DNA of 18,660 nucleotides from JAEUIG01 sp046349775 (GCA_046349775.1 JAXMBS010000091.1:1-18660); one strand, 5' to 3'. Counted from the first letter of the stretch, positions 1 to 9,123 are shown. Numbers and translations: made by a program. Notes: generated from the sequence alone by a model not told the origin.

Positions 1-117
1 GCCTATCGCGATCAGACGCATCTGAACCTCGCGGCGACCGAACGAGTGGCGTGCGCGATGTCCGCCGCTGTGGTCAAGCACCTGGCCTGCTCCCGCGCGC
101 AGCAGCGCGCCTCCTGA
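1..117 (+). CDS. C-terminal end of a probable SGNH/GDSL-type hydrolase (partial)
   Basis: The first reading frame is open from base 1 and ends at TGA 115-117, giving 38 residues of a C-terminus whose start lies outside the window. It contains AYRDQTHLNLAATERVA. The D-x-x-H pattern (DQTH) followed by L-N and a small-residue helix resembles block V of SGNH/GDSL esterases and of the SGNH domains fused to acyltransferases, where the Asp and His belong to the catalytic triad. This is an inference from one short motif; the nucleophile block is not visible. The gene converges on the CBM9-like gene, leaving 93 bases between the two stops with no clear terminator hairpin. It could be another hydrolase or an unrelated protein. 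Confidence 0.4.
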   Translation, partial: AYRDQTHLNLAATERVACAMSAAVVKHLACSRAQQRAS

Positions 118-210
118 ACCGCCCCGGAGTTCTACCTTCAGGCGACGAACATTCTGCACATTCGCCGCCCGCCGTTCGTGGTCGCCGTTGTCCGCTTTCG
201 GCGTTCCGCT

Positions 211-861
211 TTAGGGCATCAGCCGCAGCACGGACCACAGGCTCGGGTCCGACTCATAGGGAAAGTCCCCCTCCACGGACAAACCATGGATGCCCAGCTC
301 GAAGTCGCGCACAAGGTAGCAGAACCCCAGCCGCGGCTGGGCCTCCGGATCGAAACCATGCAACACATCGGCCGGCAGCCACGCTTCCAGTCGATACCCG
401 TCCTTAGACATGTCCGCCGCGATGAGCAAGTTCTCCGGATCGCACAGCGGAGCGTCTTCACGGGCGCGGGCGACGGGCGTCTGTACACCGGCCGGCGGAT
501 CCTGTTTCCCGCTACCCGGCACAAAACAGAATGAATGGCAGAACCGCGTCGCCCGGTGCACGTTCTGCGTGCTGCGCGTGTCGATCCAGACCTGCAGGCC
601 GTCGGCAGCCGTTGGATTTGCGATGTCCCCCTTCGGCAATCGCCGCTTGCCGCGGACATCCAACTCAAATCCCAGTCCTTGCGCATTCCACGCGGCGCGC
701 AGCGTGTAGAACGGCGGATCGGCATCGAGCGCCCCGAGATCCGGAAGCACGCACGTGGCGGGCAGATCAAGAATTCGCAGCCCTTTGCGGCGGGGCAAGG
801 ACGCGATCCGCGGCACGCTGAATTCCGCGCGAAACAGAAACCGATGCGGAACGACCGACAT
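211..861 (-). CDS. CBM9/DOMON-like carbohydrate-binding domain protein
   Basis: This intact 216-residue protein starts at ATG (859-861) and stops at TAA (211-213). Its pattern is typical of the family-9 carbohydrate-binding / DOMON beta-sandwich found as stand-alone proteins in planctomycetes. It has a strand like FYTLRAAWNAQGLGFELDVRGK near residues 51-70, the DGLQVWIDTR strand near 87-96, and a late segment GYRLEAWLPADVLHGFDPE near 156-174 ending in LGFCYLVRDFELG. No signal peptide or membrane segment is evident, so a cytoplasmic location is possible. It lies 82 bases after the LolA-like gene on the same strand and may be co-transcribed with it. The ligand is unknown. The assignment rests on the strand pattern, not on recognised ligand residues. 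Confidence 0.65.
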   Translation of the reverse strand: MSVVPHRFLFRAEFSVPRIASLPRRKGLRILDLPATCVLPDLGALDADPPFYTLRAAWNAQGLGFELDVRGKRRLPKGDIANPTAADGLQVWIDTRSTQNVHRATRFCHSFCFVPGSGKQDPPAGVQTPVARAREDAPLCDPENLLIAADMSKDGYRLEAWLPADVLHGFDPEAQPRLGFCYLVRDFELGIHGLSVEGDFPYESDPSLWSVLRLMP

Positions 862-943
862 GTCAGAACTTCTCAGCCGTCCGAAACACAGTCATTGAGA
901 CGTGCCTTGTCGCAGGTTCGAAGCCCCGAATGCCCGGTGGCAG

Positions 944-2088
944 TTACGGGGTCGTGGCGGAGGGTTGGGCCTCGGCCGCCGGCGACGGTTCGGCGGGTTG
1001 CCCCGCAGCGGGTTGGCCGGCCTCCGGTTGAACACTTTCCGGAGGATTCGGGGCCCCCTGTTGCGGCACTTTCGCTCGTTGAATCAGTCCCAGATACAGC
1101 GGCGTCTCGTCGATCTCGTCCACTCCCTTGGGTGGCACATACCGGAATTCGGCGTCGACGTCCTCGTTAAAGTGGATGTCGCTGAACTCCAGCGCCATCA
1201 GCGGCACGAATGCGGGCGGCGTCAGGGCGACTTGCTTGCGATACAAAATGCGGATCGGGAACAGAGTGTGCGGATCGAAGTAGATCCGGACCCGGTCCGG
1301 GATCAGCCCGGCCAGCGACTGGATCGGCGCGCCCAGGTTTTGCACGACGCGGTTCAGGGCCGTCGGCCGCCAGCCCCCTTCGATGACGATGGTCGGCTGC
1401 CCCTGCCACGACTGTTCGCGGTAGCTGTCGAACAGCATCGTGCGTTCCAGCGAAGTCAACAATGACGGGATTCCGCCCAGGCCGAGTTCGGCCTGGAGCT
1501 TGGCGCTGTCCGGCGCGTCGGGGGATTCCGTCGCCTGCAAGATCTGCCGGACATCTTTGCGAGTCCATTGTGAGATCGTCGACGCCCCGTGCTCTTGGGA
1601 TCGATCGGCCGAATCTCCTTGCTGGTCCGCAACAGGGTGCCGTCGCAGACCTCAATCAGCACTCCCTCGCTGCTGCCGACTTGCACCCGGTATTCCAGCC
1701 GGAGGGCGGGAAACACTCCCGAAAGATACGAGCCTTTGGCGGTCAACCGCCGAGGCCCGAAGTTCGCCCGTTCCGTAAACGTCGCACGCACCGACTTGCT
1801 GTCGTACAGCCGAGTACGTGCATCTCGCAGAAGTTGTTCCGCCTTGGCCACGATCTCCGGATCAGCCACTGGTGCGGCCGGAGCGGATGCAGGGGGCTGG
1901 GTGGCTGGAGCAGCTTGGGCTTCGCTGCCGGACACCGCAGCGTCTCCGGGCGGGGACTGCGGAGTATCCGACGCAACCGGTTTCTGAGATTGCGGTTCCG
2001 TCTGGTACGCCGCCAGCCGCGACTGCTGCTGCGCCCCCCAGACCGCGGCCGCAACCGTGAAGATTGTGAGGATGGCGAGTCTTTGCAT
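944..2088 (-). CDS. LolA-like secreted protein, split by one frameshift
   Basis: The start is placed at ATG 2086-2088, where a clear signal peptide begins (MQRLAILTIFTVAAAVWGAQ). A Pro/Ala/Gln-rich linker follows, then a LolA-like fold: a helix with VAKAEQLLRDARTRLYD and strands such as VRATFTERANF, LRLEYRV and GVLIEVCDGTLLR. The frame breaks after IDPKSTG. Restoring one G in the GGGG run (CCCC on the plus strand at 1585-1588) gives ...STGASTISQWTRKDVRQIL and continues through IPSLLTSLERT and DRVRIYFDPHTLFPIRILY to a low-complexity tail (QPEAGQPAAGQPAEPSPAAE). Joined, the protein is about 381 residues. LolA-like folds carry lipoproteins or lipids in the periplasm; the role of this planctomycete-type version is unknown. 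The break may be a sequencing error, a recent mutation or, least likely, programmed frameshifting. Confidence 0.7.
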
Positions 2089-2377
2089 GTTGTCACGAAA
2101 CTGCCGGATTTGCCAAAGAATCGAATTGCAGGACGCCGAAAACAAGAACTGACTGCAAAGCAACGGCGGTGCTGGAGTCACAGCACAGCCGGGGATCGTG
2201 AAGGGAGTCACGGTCGCCTGTTTGGCGCCCACGCGTGGCAGCGATCCCAGTCGAACGCGGCACAGATTCGACCAATGCCGGTCGCCGCGCCGGCACGCCA
2301 TTCTAGCGGGACACGAGCAGATCGGTCGACCGCAACCGAGGCGATTTGACGGGACCTGCAACCGAAAAGGGAAGGCC
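2089..2377. other. Divergent intergenic region with two small hairpins
   Basis: These 289 bases separate the minus-strand LolA-like gene from the plus-strand lipoprotein gene and must hold both promoters. I see two short perfect inverted repeats: GTGCTG/CAGCAC at 2169-2186 and CGTGA/TCACG at 2197-2212. No convincing -35/-10 pair was found by eye. A purine-rich ribosome-binding site (AAAAGGGAAGG) lies just before the ATG at 2378. Confidence 0.4.
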
Positions 2378-3514
2378 ATGAGGTTTTACTTTTTGGCGTT
2401 GGCGACGCTGCTGGTGGTGTGCGTCGGTTGCGCATACGACGGACAACAGATCCTCCAGAAGCACGAGTACACCGCGCCGCCGGCCGCGATGCTGGCAAAC
2501 CCCGGCCCGATGGTCGGTGGACCCGGCCCGGGCGTGCTCGGCATGCTCTCGGCGCCACCGCCGGCCATCATGGGCTCGACCCAAGTCCGGTTCCTCGGCC
2601 CCGAAGGCATGAGCATCGGTTGGCAGACCGCCGAAGGCTTTGCCAACAACCAGCTCACCGCTCCGGACCGCTACAACTTCGCGCAGGGCGCGACCTACCG
2701 CCTGAAGCTCAGCGGCATCCCCGGACGTGAAACGGTCCTGTATCCGACGCTGCACATCTACCCGGCGAACCCGACGACCGACACGTACCTGTCGCACAGC
2801 GCACTGCCTGTCCGCCTCAACGAAGAAGACCTGGATCAGGTAGAGACCAACAACTTCGTGACGAAGGTGATCTACCTGCCGGACGCGAAGCACCAGGAAC
2901 TGGCGGTCGCCGGCGTGGAAGAACTCGTCTCGACCCGCCTGCAGCCCGGACTTGATCCGGTCGCCGAAGCTGATCGTCGCGGCACGATCATGGCCGTCAT
3001 CCGCATCGGCAACATGGACCTCGAAATGCCGGCCCAGATGGGTGGTGCCGTCCAGCAGACCGCCTACGAAGCCGACGGCTCCAAGGGTCAATTCGCTCCG
3101 CCGGCGCCGATCGGGCATTTCGCTCACAACGGCTCGACCGTTCCGGGCGACATGATGATGGGCGGACCGGGCGGACCGGCTCAGCCGCCGTACGATCCGA
3201 TCCTCGCCCAGAGCGGCGCGATGATGTACGGCATGCCGTACACGGGAACGCCGATCGGCCTCGCTGGTCCCCCGCACATTCCGCTCGGTCGTCCGGCCAG
3301 CTTGCAGTCTCACACGGTTCGCAACACGTCGGATGATCAACTGCCGCGTCCGGTCGAGAACATGCTGATCGACGTGAAGCATAATCCTCCGGTGCGGATG
3401 CCGCCGCCGGTCAGCTACGTGCAGTACGAGGAATCGCATCCGGTGTATCGTCCGGGCCAAGTCTCGTGGCCGGCCTGGGCGACAGGTGGCCAGACTGCTG
3501 CTCCACAGCAGTAG
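2378..3514 (+). CDS. Secreted putative lipoprotein, long paralogue of the 3702-4393 gene
   Basis: The start is ATG 2378, chosen because AAGGGAAGG lies just upstream and a signal sequence follows (MRFYFLALATLLVVCVGCAYDG). VGC is lipobox-like, but the -3 residue is Cys rather than Leu, so lipidation is plausible and not certain. The protein is 378 residues. Residues about 35-80 are rich in Pro, Gly, Met and Ala. A core domain at about 95-215 contains FAQGATYRLKLSGIPGRE, VLYPTLHIYP, LPVRLNEEDLDQVETNNF and VTKVIYLPD. The C-terminal part is again Pro/Gly/Met-rich and disordered-looking. The core is repeated in the next gene (matching YRVKISDLSG, LYPTVEV, IPIELTEEEI, VTKVVYL), so the two are paralogues. 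The family occurs in planctomycetes next to DUF11 genes. An envelope role is inferred from export; the function is unknown. Confidence 0.75.
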   Translation: MRFYFLALATLLVVCVGCAYDGQQILQKHEYTAPPAAMLANPGPMVGGPGPGVLGMLSAPPPAIMGSTQVRFLGPEGMSIGWQTAEGFANNQLTAPDRYNFAQGATYRLKLSGIPGRETVLYPTLHIYPANPTTDTYLSHSALPVRLNEEDLDQVETNNFVTKVIYLPDAKHQELAVAGVEELVSTRLQPGLDPVAEADRRGTIMAVIRIGNMDLEMPAQMGGAVQQTAYEADGSKGQFAPPAPIGHFAHNGSTVPGDMMMGGPGGPAQPPYDPILAQSGAMMYGMPYTGTPIGLAGPPHIPLGRPASLQSHTVRNTSDDQLPRPVENMLIDVKHNPPVRMPPPVSYVQYEESHPVYRPGQVSWPAWATGGQTAAPQQ

Positions 3515-3532
3515 TCCAGAAACACGCAGGTC

Positions 3533-3564
3533 CACGGCGTTCCGGAGGAATCCGGGACGCCGTG
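3533..3564 (+). terminator. 14-bp hairpin with GGAA tetraloop after the lipoprotein gene
   Basis: CACGGCGT-T-CCGGA (3533-3546) pairs with TCCGG-G-ACGCCGTG (3551-3564) around a GGAA loop, with one T-G wobble. It lies 19 bases after the lipoprotein stop. No T tract follows, so it may act as an RNA 3'-end stabiliser or partial terminator rather than a standard intrinsic terminator. Confidence 0.45.
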
Positions 3565-3582
3565 CCTTGCGATCGGCACAAG

Positions 3583-3611
3583 GCCAGCCCCGATTCACCG
3601 CGCGGGCTGGC
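3583..3611 (+). terminator. Second hairpin in the inter-paralogue gap
   Basis: GCCAGCCC (3583-3590) pairs perfectly with GGGCTGGC (3604-3611) around a 13-base loop. It follows the first hairpin by 18 bases and is followed by the mildly T-rich GTAGTTTC. With the first hairpin it may reduce read-through between the two paralogues. Confidence 0.35.
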
Positions 3612-3701
3612 GTAGTTTCAGAACCCTTCGGTTTCCTGCAAGATTCGCGACGTCAGAGGACAGGCCGCCGGCGAGCAGAACTCCACCACGGCTGACACAC
3701 G

Positions 3702-4393
3702 ATGCCCCTTCCTTCCTCGATTCTCATTCGCCGCTGCTGGGTGCCCTGCTGATCGCGGGCACCGCAGCAGCACAGCAGCCGCAGCGCCGGATCTCTCCGC
3801 TGGACCATCGGGCTCCGGCGGGCAAGGTCGCCCACTGGAACGTCCTGGCGAACCCGTGCATTCACGCATATCCCCAACCGGTCCGGATTTCCGTTCCGGG
3901 CACAGCCCGCGTCACGTTTTTTGACGGTGTGCACCCCGAAGGGGTCACCGTCGACGCCCCCGGCCAGGCGAAGCTGCCGGTCGGATACGTCTACCGCGTG
4001 AAGATCAGCGACCTGTCCGGGCATCCGGGCGTCGAACTGTATCCGACCGTCGAAGTCCTGGATCGCCTGCATCCGCCGGCGGATCAGGTGGATCAGTACC
4101 CGATTCCGATCGAGCTGACGGAAGAAGAAATCGCCGCGGTCCTCGCCGACCGGATGGTCACCAAGGTCGTGTACCTGGAACGTCAGGACTTGCCGCGACC
4201 GGCACATCGCCGCGCGAAGGTCTCGCTCAGCGAAGTCGCGCCGCAGGTCAATCTGCTGGAATCGGCGAACACCATGGGGCGCCCCGTCGCCATCCTGCGA
4301 ATCGGCGGACGGACGCTGACCCCGGCCGAACAGAACGAGTTGCCGGCACCCGTTCCGCTGCAAGTGACTCAAGCTTCGCGTCAGACACCATGA
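3702..4393 (+). CDS. Secreted short paralogue of the 2378-3514 protein, frameshifted in its signal peptide
   Basis: The frame ending at TGA 4391-4393 is open well upstream of its first ATG (3929) and encodes LLGALLIAGTAAAQQPQRR, clearly the hydrophobic core and cleavage region of a signal peptide. No ATG exists in that frame there. An ATG at 3702 in the neighbouring frame reads MPLPSSILIRR and then falls out of frame near base 3734. Adding one C joins them as MPLPSSILIRR-LLGALLIAG, giving about 230 residues. The mature part has VPGTARVTFFDGVHPEGVTVD, then the shared core YVYRVKISDLSGHPG, LYPTVEVLD, IPIELTEEEIAAVL and VTKVVYLE, and ends with VAILRIGGRTLTPAEQNELP. It lacks the Pro/Met-rich extensions of its neighbour. 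Its stop overlaps the next start (ATGA), suggesting translational coupling to the DUF11 gene. Function unknown. Confidence 0.7.
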
Positions 4394-5757
4394 CCATGCG
4401 ACTGAACTGGACGAAAATCTGGCGGCCGCGCAGCGCCCATGTGCTGGCGGCATTCGCACTGGCGGCGAGCAGTTCGTGCGCGTCGTCGCGCTGGGTTGCC
4501 CGCTGGGAGCCGTCGCAGCACGACCGGGCCCCCGTCGTCCGCCGTATTGACCCGGCGCAGCCGCGGCCACAGACGACGTTCGTGACGGACGCCGCCGTAC
4601 AGCATGCCGTCATTGATGAATCGTCTCCTCCTGCGGGAGGCATCGAACAGATGGCGCTGGAATCGGTATCCGACGACGTTGCGACGACGCGATCTCTCGA
4701 GAAAGACGGCTTCGTCGCGTCCGGTCAGAGCCCGGAGCCGGTCTGCGAACCGATTCCCTATGCGCCGATCCCCCGCATGCCGCTGGGATGCCCGCCGGGA
4801 GCACCCTGCCCTCCAGCCGTCGGCATGACGTTTCCGTGTGATGACCGGCCGTATCCCGAAGAAATGCTGTGTGACGGCGGCGACTCCGGCCTGCCGTTCC
4901 ACTACGAAGCCGGCAAAGTCGCTGGACTGGAAGCGGAGGACACGGTCGCCGAGTTCACCGATCACGAGGGGGCGGCACACGTCCGCATCAGTTCCAAGAC
5001 CTGCGTGTACGCACCGAAGTTCGGCTCAGTCCGGTCGATCAGCCAGCCCGTGCAAGACTACTCGGTCGACGTTCTGGGTGGCGCGCACCGCAGCCTCAAC
5101 GCCGAGCGACTGGACGACAAGCGCCGGCTCGTCACGGCCGAGACTGTTGATCAGCCGAAGGACACGCGCGTCCGCGAACAGGCCGGCGGCATTGACAGCA
5201 ATGTCTCCGACAGCGCGATGCATCAGAACATCGCCATCGAACAGCACCTCAAGCTCGTCAACGTGTTCGAGGACCGCAATTCGCTCCGGGAAGGCCAGTT
5301 GCAGCAAGCGACTGAAGCCTACCTGGCGGCCAGCGTGCAGATTGCCGGGGAATCGATCGGCGGCGTCGGTCCGATCATCGTCGCCAGCGACGTCTTCGGC
5401 CAGACGGTCAGCTCGGTGGACTCGGCCTCGGAGTACAGCGTGGTTGAAGATCGACGGCCGCCTGGAGATCTGCGGGTCGTCAAGCTCGCGGATCAGCCGT
5501 CGGCCCAGCCGGGAGACGTGCTCACGTTCCGCATTCGCTTCTACAACGACGGCGGCCGCGAGCTGAAATCGGTCCGCATTCTCGACCACCTCTCGCCGAG
5601 GCTGGAATACGTCGAAGGCTCCGCCGTCTCCGAACTGGACGGCAAGCTGACAGCCGAAGCCGATGAGTATGGCGGCCAGATCCTGCAGTTCGTGCTCGAC
5701 AAGCCCCTGGAAGGGGGCCAGTCGGGCGAGATCAGCTTCCAGGCGACCGCGAAGTAA
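4390..5757 (+). CDS. DUF11 domain envelope protein
   Basis: This is an intact 455-residue protein. The start at 4390 overlaps the upstream stop; a second ATG two codons later (4396) is an alternative. The N-terminus is basic and then hydrophobic (HVLAAFALAASSSCAS), an export signal with a weak lipobox-like site at the Cys. A Cys- and Pro-rich segment follows (residues about 115-160, with PLGCPPGAPCPP). A middle region has VAGLEAEDTVAEFTDHEG and KTCVYAPKFGSVRSIS. Residues about 360-452 form a DUF11 beta-sandwich: GDLRVVKLADQPSAQPGDVL, FRIRFYNDGGRELKSVRILD and LSPRLEYVEGSAVS. DUF11 is a repeat domain of bacterial surface and outer-membrane proteins; a single copy here suggests a structural envelope role, which is inferred. 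It forms a likely operon with the preceding paralogue. Confidence 0.8.
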   Translation: MTMRLNWTKIWRPRSAHVLAAFALAASSSCASSRWVARWEPSQHDRAPVVRRIDPAQPRPQTTFVTDAAVQHAVIDESSPPAGGIEQMALESVSDDVATTRSLEKDGFVASGQSPEPVCEPIPYAPIPRMPLGCPPGAPCPPAVGMTFPCDDRPYPEEMLCDGGDSGLPFHYEAGKVAGLEAEDTVAEFTDHEGAAHVRISSKTCVYAPKFGSVRSISQPVQDYSVDVLGGAHRSLNAERLDDKRRLVTAETVDQPKDTRVREQAGGIDSNVSDSAMHQNIAIEQHLKLVNVFEDRNSLREGQLQQATEAYLAASVQIAGESIGGVGPIIVASDVFGQTVSSVDSASEYSVVEDRRPPGDLRVVKLADQPSAQPGDVLTFRIRFYNDGGRELKSVRILDHLSPRLEYVEGSAVSELDGKLTAEADEYGGQILQFVLDKPLEGGQSGEISFQATAK

Positions 5758-5795
5758 CGGCGACCGAGAATGGGGCATTGATGGCAAAAAATGTC

Positions 5796-5847
5796 AAAAT
5801 GCCCAAATGTCGAATGTGGAAATCCATTCGACGTTTGGGCATTTTTT
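5796..5847. terminator. Strong bidirectional intrinsic terminator between the DUF11 gene and glnD
   Basis: The 21-base arm at 5796-5816 pairs with 5825-5845 with a single G-U wobble around an 8-base loop. On the plus strand it runs into T5842-5847. On the minus strand the stem is followed by TTTTGACATTTTTT, so it works in both directions. It separates the convergent stops at 5757 (DUF11 gene) and 5875 (glnD). Confidence 0.9.
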
Positions 5848-5874
5848 CATTCTCGTCCATTCCGCTTGCGTTGG

Positions 5875-8555
5875 TCACATAATGAACCTGCGGTATCCCG
5901 CGCGCTCGAATTCCTCCAGCGTTGCCGACAGGGTCTCGCGAATCTGGCTGAGACGCTCCGGGTTGGAGACTTTGCTGCCGTCCGGCTCGCGGACGTAGAA
6001 CACGTCGACCACCTGGTCGTAGTGCGTCGAGATCTTCGCCAGGTCGACCGACAGACCCAATTCGTAGATCGCGCGCGACACCGTGTACAACAGCCCTGTC
6101 CGGTCGTGGGCGAACACGTCGATGACCGTCCGGTTATCCGACGAATCGTTGTCAACCTCCACGCGCAGCGGCAGGTTCGAGATGGACGTCCGGTGATGCT
6201 CGGCTCCGAATCGTTTGTGCCGCTGAAACAGCGACTCTGCCGGCACATTGTCGCGGAGTACGCGTTGCAGGAGCTCGCAGACGTCCTGCAGCCGCTGTGC
6301 GGGCGCCGGCCCCTCGAAATCGTTGTCGACGACGCGAAAGCTGTCGACGATGCCCCCTTCCTGCGTAGTGCTGATGTCGGCGGCGACAATCTCGAGCCGT
6401 TTGGCCGTGAGCGCGCCGGCGAGCTTGTGAAAGCAGCCTTCGGCCGCCTTGCGGCTCCGCGACAAAATCCGGAACTCGATTGTGCCGGAATCCGCATCGG
6501 GCCGCGCCAACGCAGTGACCTCATCGGGCTCGAGCTGCCGCATCACGTGCATGTCGGCTGCAATCCGCTCAGGCGGCGTTGAGGTCAAGTAATAGTCCGA
6601 AGCCCCCGCGAGCTGCCGTTCGGCCCAGTCGCTCAACGGCGGCACGGAATACGCAGGGTCGAGCACCTTGAGCGCGGCATGCACGCGCTGACCAATCCGC
6701 GAGCGGTGCACAGGCGACGGCCCTCGTCGACCGTGCCGCTCAGGATTCGCCGGCACCGCTGGTACAGTTCGGCGAGGAACTCCCCTTTCCAACTCGTCCA
6801 GGCCTCTGGCCCACGGCCGTGATGTCGGCCACAGTGAGGACGTACAACATGGTCAGCGTCTCGGCCGAGCCGATCTGATGGCTGAACTGCAGCACCAGAT
6901 TGGGATCGGAAATGTCTCGACGCAGTGCAATATGCGACATTTCGAGGTGCTGATGCAGAAACATCACCTGCTCACGGTGTTGCGGTTCCAGCAGCAGCCG
7001 TTGACCGACGCGATCGGCAATGCGGCGGCCCACTTCCCAGTGATGCTCTTCAAACCCCTTGCCGAGATCGTGCAGCAGCAGTGCCAGGTGCAGGAGTTCC
7101 TTGTGACGGATCGCCGCGTATGCGGAGCCGACCGCATCGTCGCGTTCCGCGAAACGCGTCACCACTTCCACGGCGCGCAGCGAATGCTCGTCGACGGTGT
7201 AGTGATGATACTGGTTGAACTGCATCAGGCACCGCACGTGCCGCACGTCCGGGATGACGCGCTCCAGCACGCCGGCGTCGTACATGCTGCGCAGGACCGG
7301 TCCGAGATGCTTCGTGCACCTGAGGATGTCCATGAAGTAACGCGCGGCGGCCGGCGTGAGATCGTCGTTCAACGGGCCGATGCCGGCTTCAATCGCTTCC
7401 ACCAGCCGCGGCGACGGCAGCACTCCGTAGAGCGCGCAGTCCGATACAGCTTGAGCACGCTTTCCAGATCCTCGCAGAGTCTCCCCAGGTGGCGCGACGC
7501 CGCGTCGAGTTCGTCCGGCGCGATCCGCAGGATGCCTTCCGTGCGGTGCGACAGGACTGCGTCGGCGATGCATCTAGCGGCGGCTGCGCGGCCGTGCCGG
7601 GCCGTAAACCGCCGCGCGACCTTCGCAAGCGCCGAACTGTGCTCGAAGTACGTCTGCATGAACCGTTCGACAGGACGCTGACCGGCAGTGCCGCGAATCT
7701 CGCGCGGCTTCGGCAATCCGCAACTGCTCGTCGCGCGTCAACACCTCCTGCGGTTTCTCGGCCGCCAGATGCAGGTCGAACCTGATCCGTGTCAGGAACT
7801 CCTCAGTCCGCCGCGGCATGCCCTCGTCCATCGACAGCGCCTTTCAGTCGCAGCGAGTCGAGGTCACAAGCATCGAACAGGGCGTAACCGATCCAGCGGA
7901 TCAGATGCAGGTCGCTCCGCCCAGCGAACACTTCACGTTGGGCTGCAGTTCCTGCAGCACGGCACGCCGGGTTCGGGGAATTCCGACGCTCGCGCTCGAC
8001 GCAGTCATCCACGAATGACCGGCGGCGGGAATCGATGACGCGACGGCGAAATTGTCGCCGCAGGCGCTCGCAAATCTCGGGATTCCCCCACAACAGCCGG
8101 GCTTCAATCAGCGACGTGGCTACCTCGCTGTCTCGTCGCCATCGCCACGCATTCGTCCAGGCTCCGCACGCTGTGGCCGAGTCCCAGCTTGGCGTCCCAA
8201 CACGACTGGATATCTGCGTCGCACACTGACGAAAGGAACTGTTCTGACCGCCACGGTCGATAAACAGCAGATCAACGTCGGAGTAGGGACACAATTCGCC
8301 CCGGCCGAGGCCCCGACGGCAATGATCGCACCCCGCGCTGCTGCACGTCGGACCGCCGCCGCGTCCCCGAGCCCCAATAGGCTGTCGTCCACCAGTTCCA
8401 GCAGGAATTCCTCGGTGAACCGGCACAGATTCGCGGCGATTTGAATGCCGGGGTGCCGGCATCAAACAAGGCGATGCCCGGTCTCGAATAGCGATCACTC
8501 GCGCTCTTGGCGGCGATCGAATCCAGTGGGGAAAGAGGCGTAGCAGTTCGGACAT
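5875..8555 (-). CDS. glnD: [Protein-PII] uridylyltransferase/uridylyl-removing enzyme GlnD, multiply frameshifted
   Basis: GlnD attaches and removes UMP on PII in response to glutamine. All its domains are present in order but in shifting frames. The nucleotidyltransferase motif GGLGRGELCPYSDVDLL (about 8260-8315) is followed by LGLGHSVRSLDEC and LQELQPNVK...RDLHLIRW. A linker with IRGTAGQRPVERFMQTYFEH comes next. The HD hydrolase domain shows DEHSLRAVE near 7185 and LLHDLGKGFEEHH near 7060. Two ACT domains close the protein, FRILSRSRKAAEGCFHKLAG near 6440 and DVFAHDRTGLLYTVSRAIYE near 6100. Roughly eleven or twelve one- or two-base shifts occur between about 6720 and 8550; the ACT half is clean. 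Joined, it is about 890 residues, normal for GlnD. The start is uncertain: ATG at 8553-8555 is a candidate, and an earlier start up to the glnK stop is possible. It is the third gene of amt-glnK-glnD. Confidence 0.85.
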
Positions 8556-8784
8556 CAGGGCGGAATATGAGCGCGGCTTATTCCGTGTGACCCCCACACC
8601 GGTCATCCAGGCCGGGTGTAAAATCGGGACGCAGTTTCCGCGCAATCGTCCTGATCCAGCATCGCGGACACCTTTTCGCACGCTCGCCGGAAGCCGCATG
8701 GCTGTGAGTCGTTGAAAGCATGCCGGCCGCAGCCAGCCGCGTCCCGAACAGTCGTCGCACGACTGTCCGGGACATCGCGAAGCG

Positions 8785-9123
8785 TCACAGCGACTCCGAC
8801 CCCGTCTCGCCGGTGCGAATGCGGATTGCTTCCGCCAGTTGCGTGACGAAAATCTTGCCGTCGCCGATCTGGCCGGTCCGCGCGGTCTGGAGAATCGTGT
8901 CAATCACCTTCTGGGCATCCGCGTCGTCGACGACGACTTCCATTTTGACCTTGGGGAGAAAGTCGACGGTGTACTCGGCGCCGCGATACTGCTCCTTGTG
9001 CCCTTTCTGGCGTCCGAACCCGCGAACTTCGGAGACCGTCATGCCCTGGATGCCGATCTTCGTCAGCGCGTCTTTCACTTCTTCGAGCTTGAAATGCCGG
9101 ATCACGGCTTCGATTTTCTTCAT
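8785..9123 (-). CDS. glnK: Nitrogen regulatory protein P-II
   Basis: PII proteins are small trimers that sense 2-oxoglutarate and ATP/ADP and control Amt channels and nitrogen enzymes. This one is intact at 112 residues, the family's usual length. It opens with MKKIEAVIRHFKLEEVKDAL. The T-loop has YRGAEY with Tyr51, the uridylylation site. The C-terminal signature TGQIGDGKIFV is at about residues 83-93, and the protein ends AIRIRTGE. The ATG at 9121-9123 starts the conserved N-terminus directly; a weak purine stretch (ACAGGACC) precedes it. It sits between amt and glnD, giving both its channel target and its modifying enzyme as neighbours. Linkage to amt favours the name glnK; on sequence alone glnB would also fit. 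It has no frameshift although both neighbours are full of them. Confidence 0.95.
   Translation of the reverse strand: MKKIEAVIRHFKLEEVKDALTKIGIQGMTVSEVRGFGRQKGHKEQYRGAEYTVDFLPKVKMEVVVDDADAQKVIDTILQTARTGQIGDGKIFVTQLAEAIRIRTGETGSESL

Noticed and set aside
1462..2349. A 295-codon plus-strand frame opposite the LolA-like gene.
   Set aside because: It is Arg/Pro/Ser-rich, as expected for the antisense of a GC-rich gene, while the minus strand has a signal peptide and a domain pattern.
2303..3598. A 431-codon minus-strand frame opposite the lipoprotein gene.
   Set aside because: It is an Arg/His-rich antisense shadow; the plus strand has a good ribosome-binding site, a signal sequence and a paralogue.
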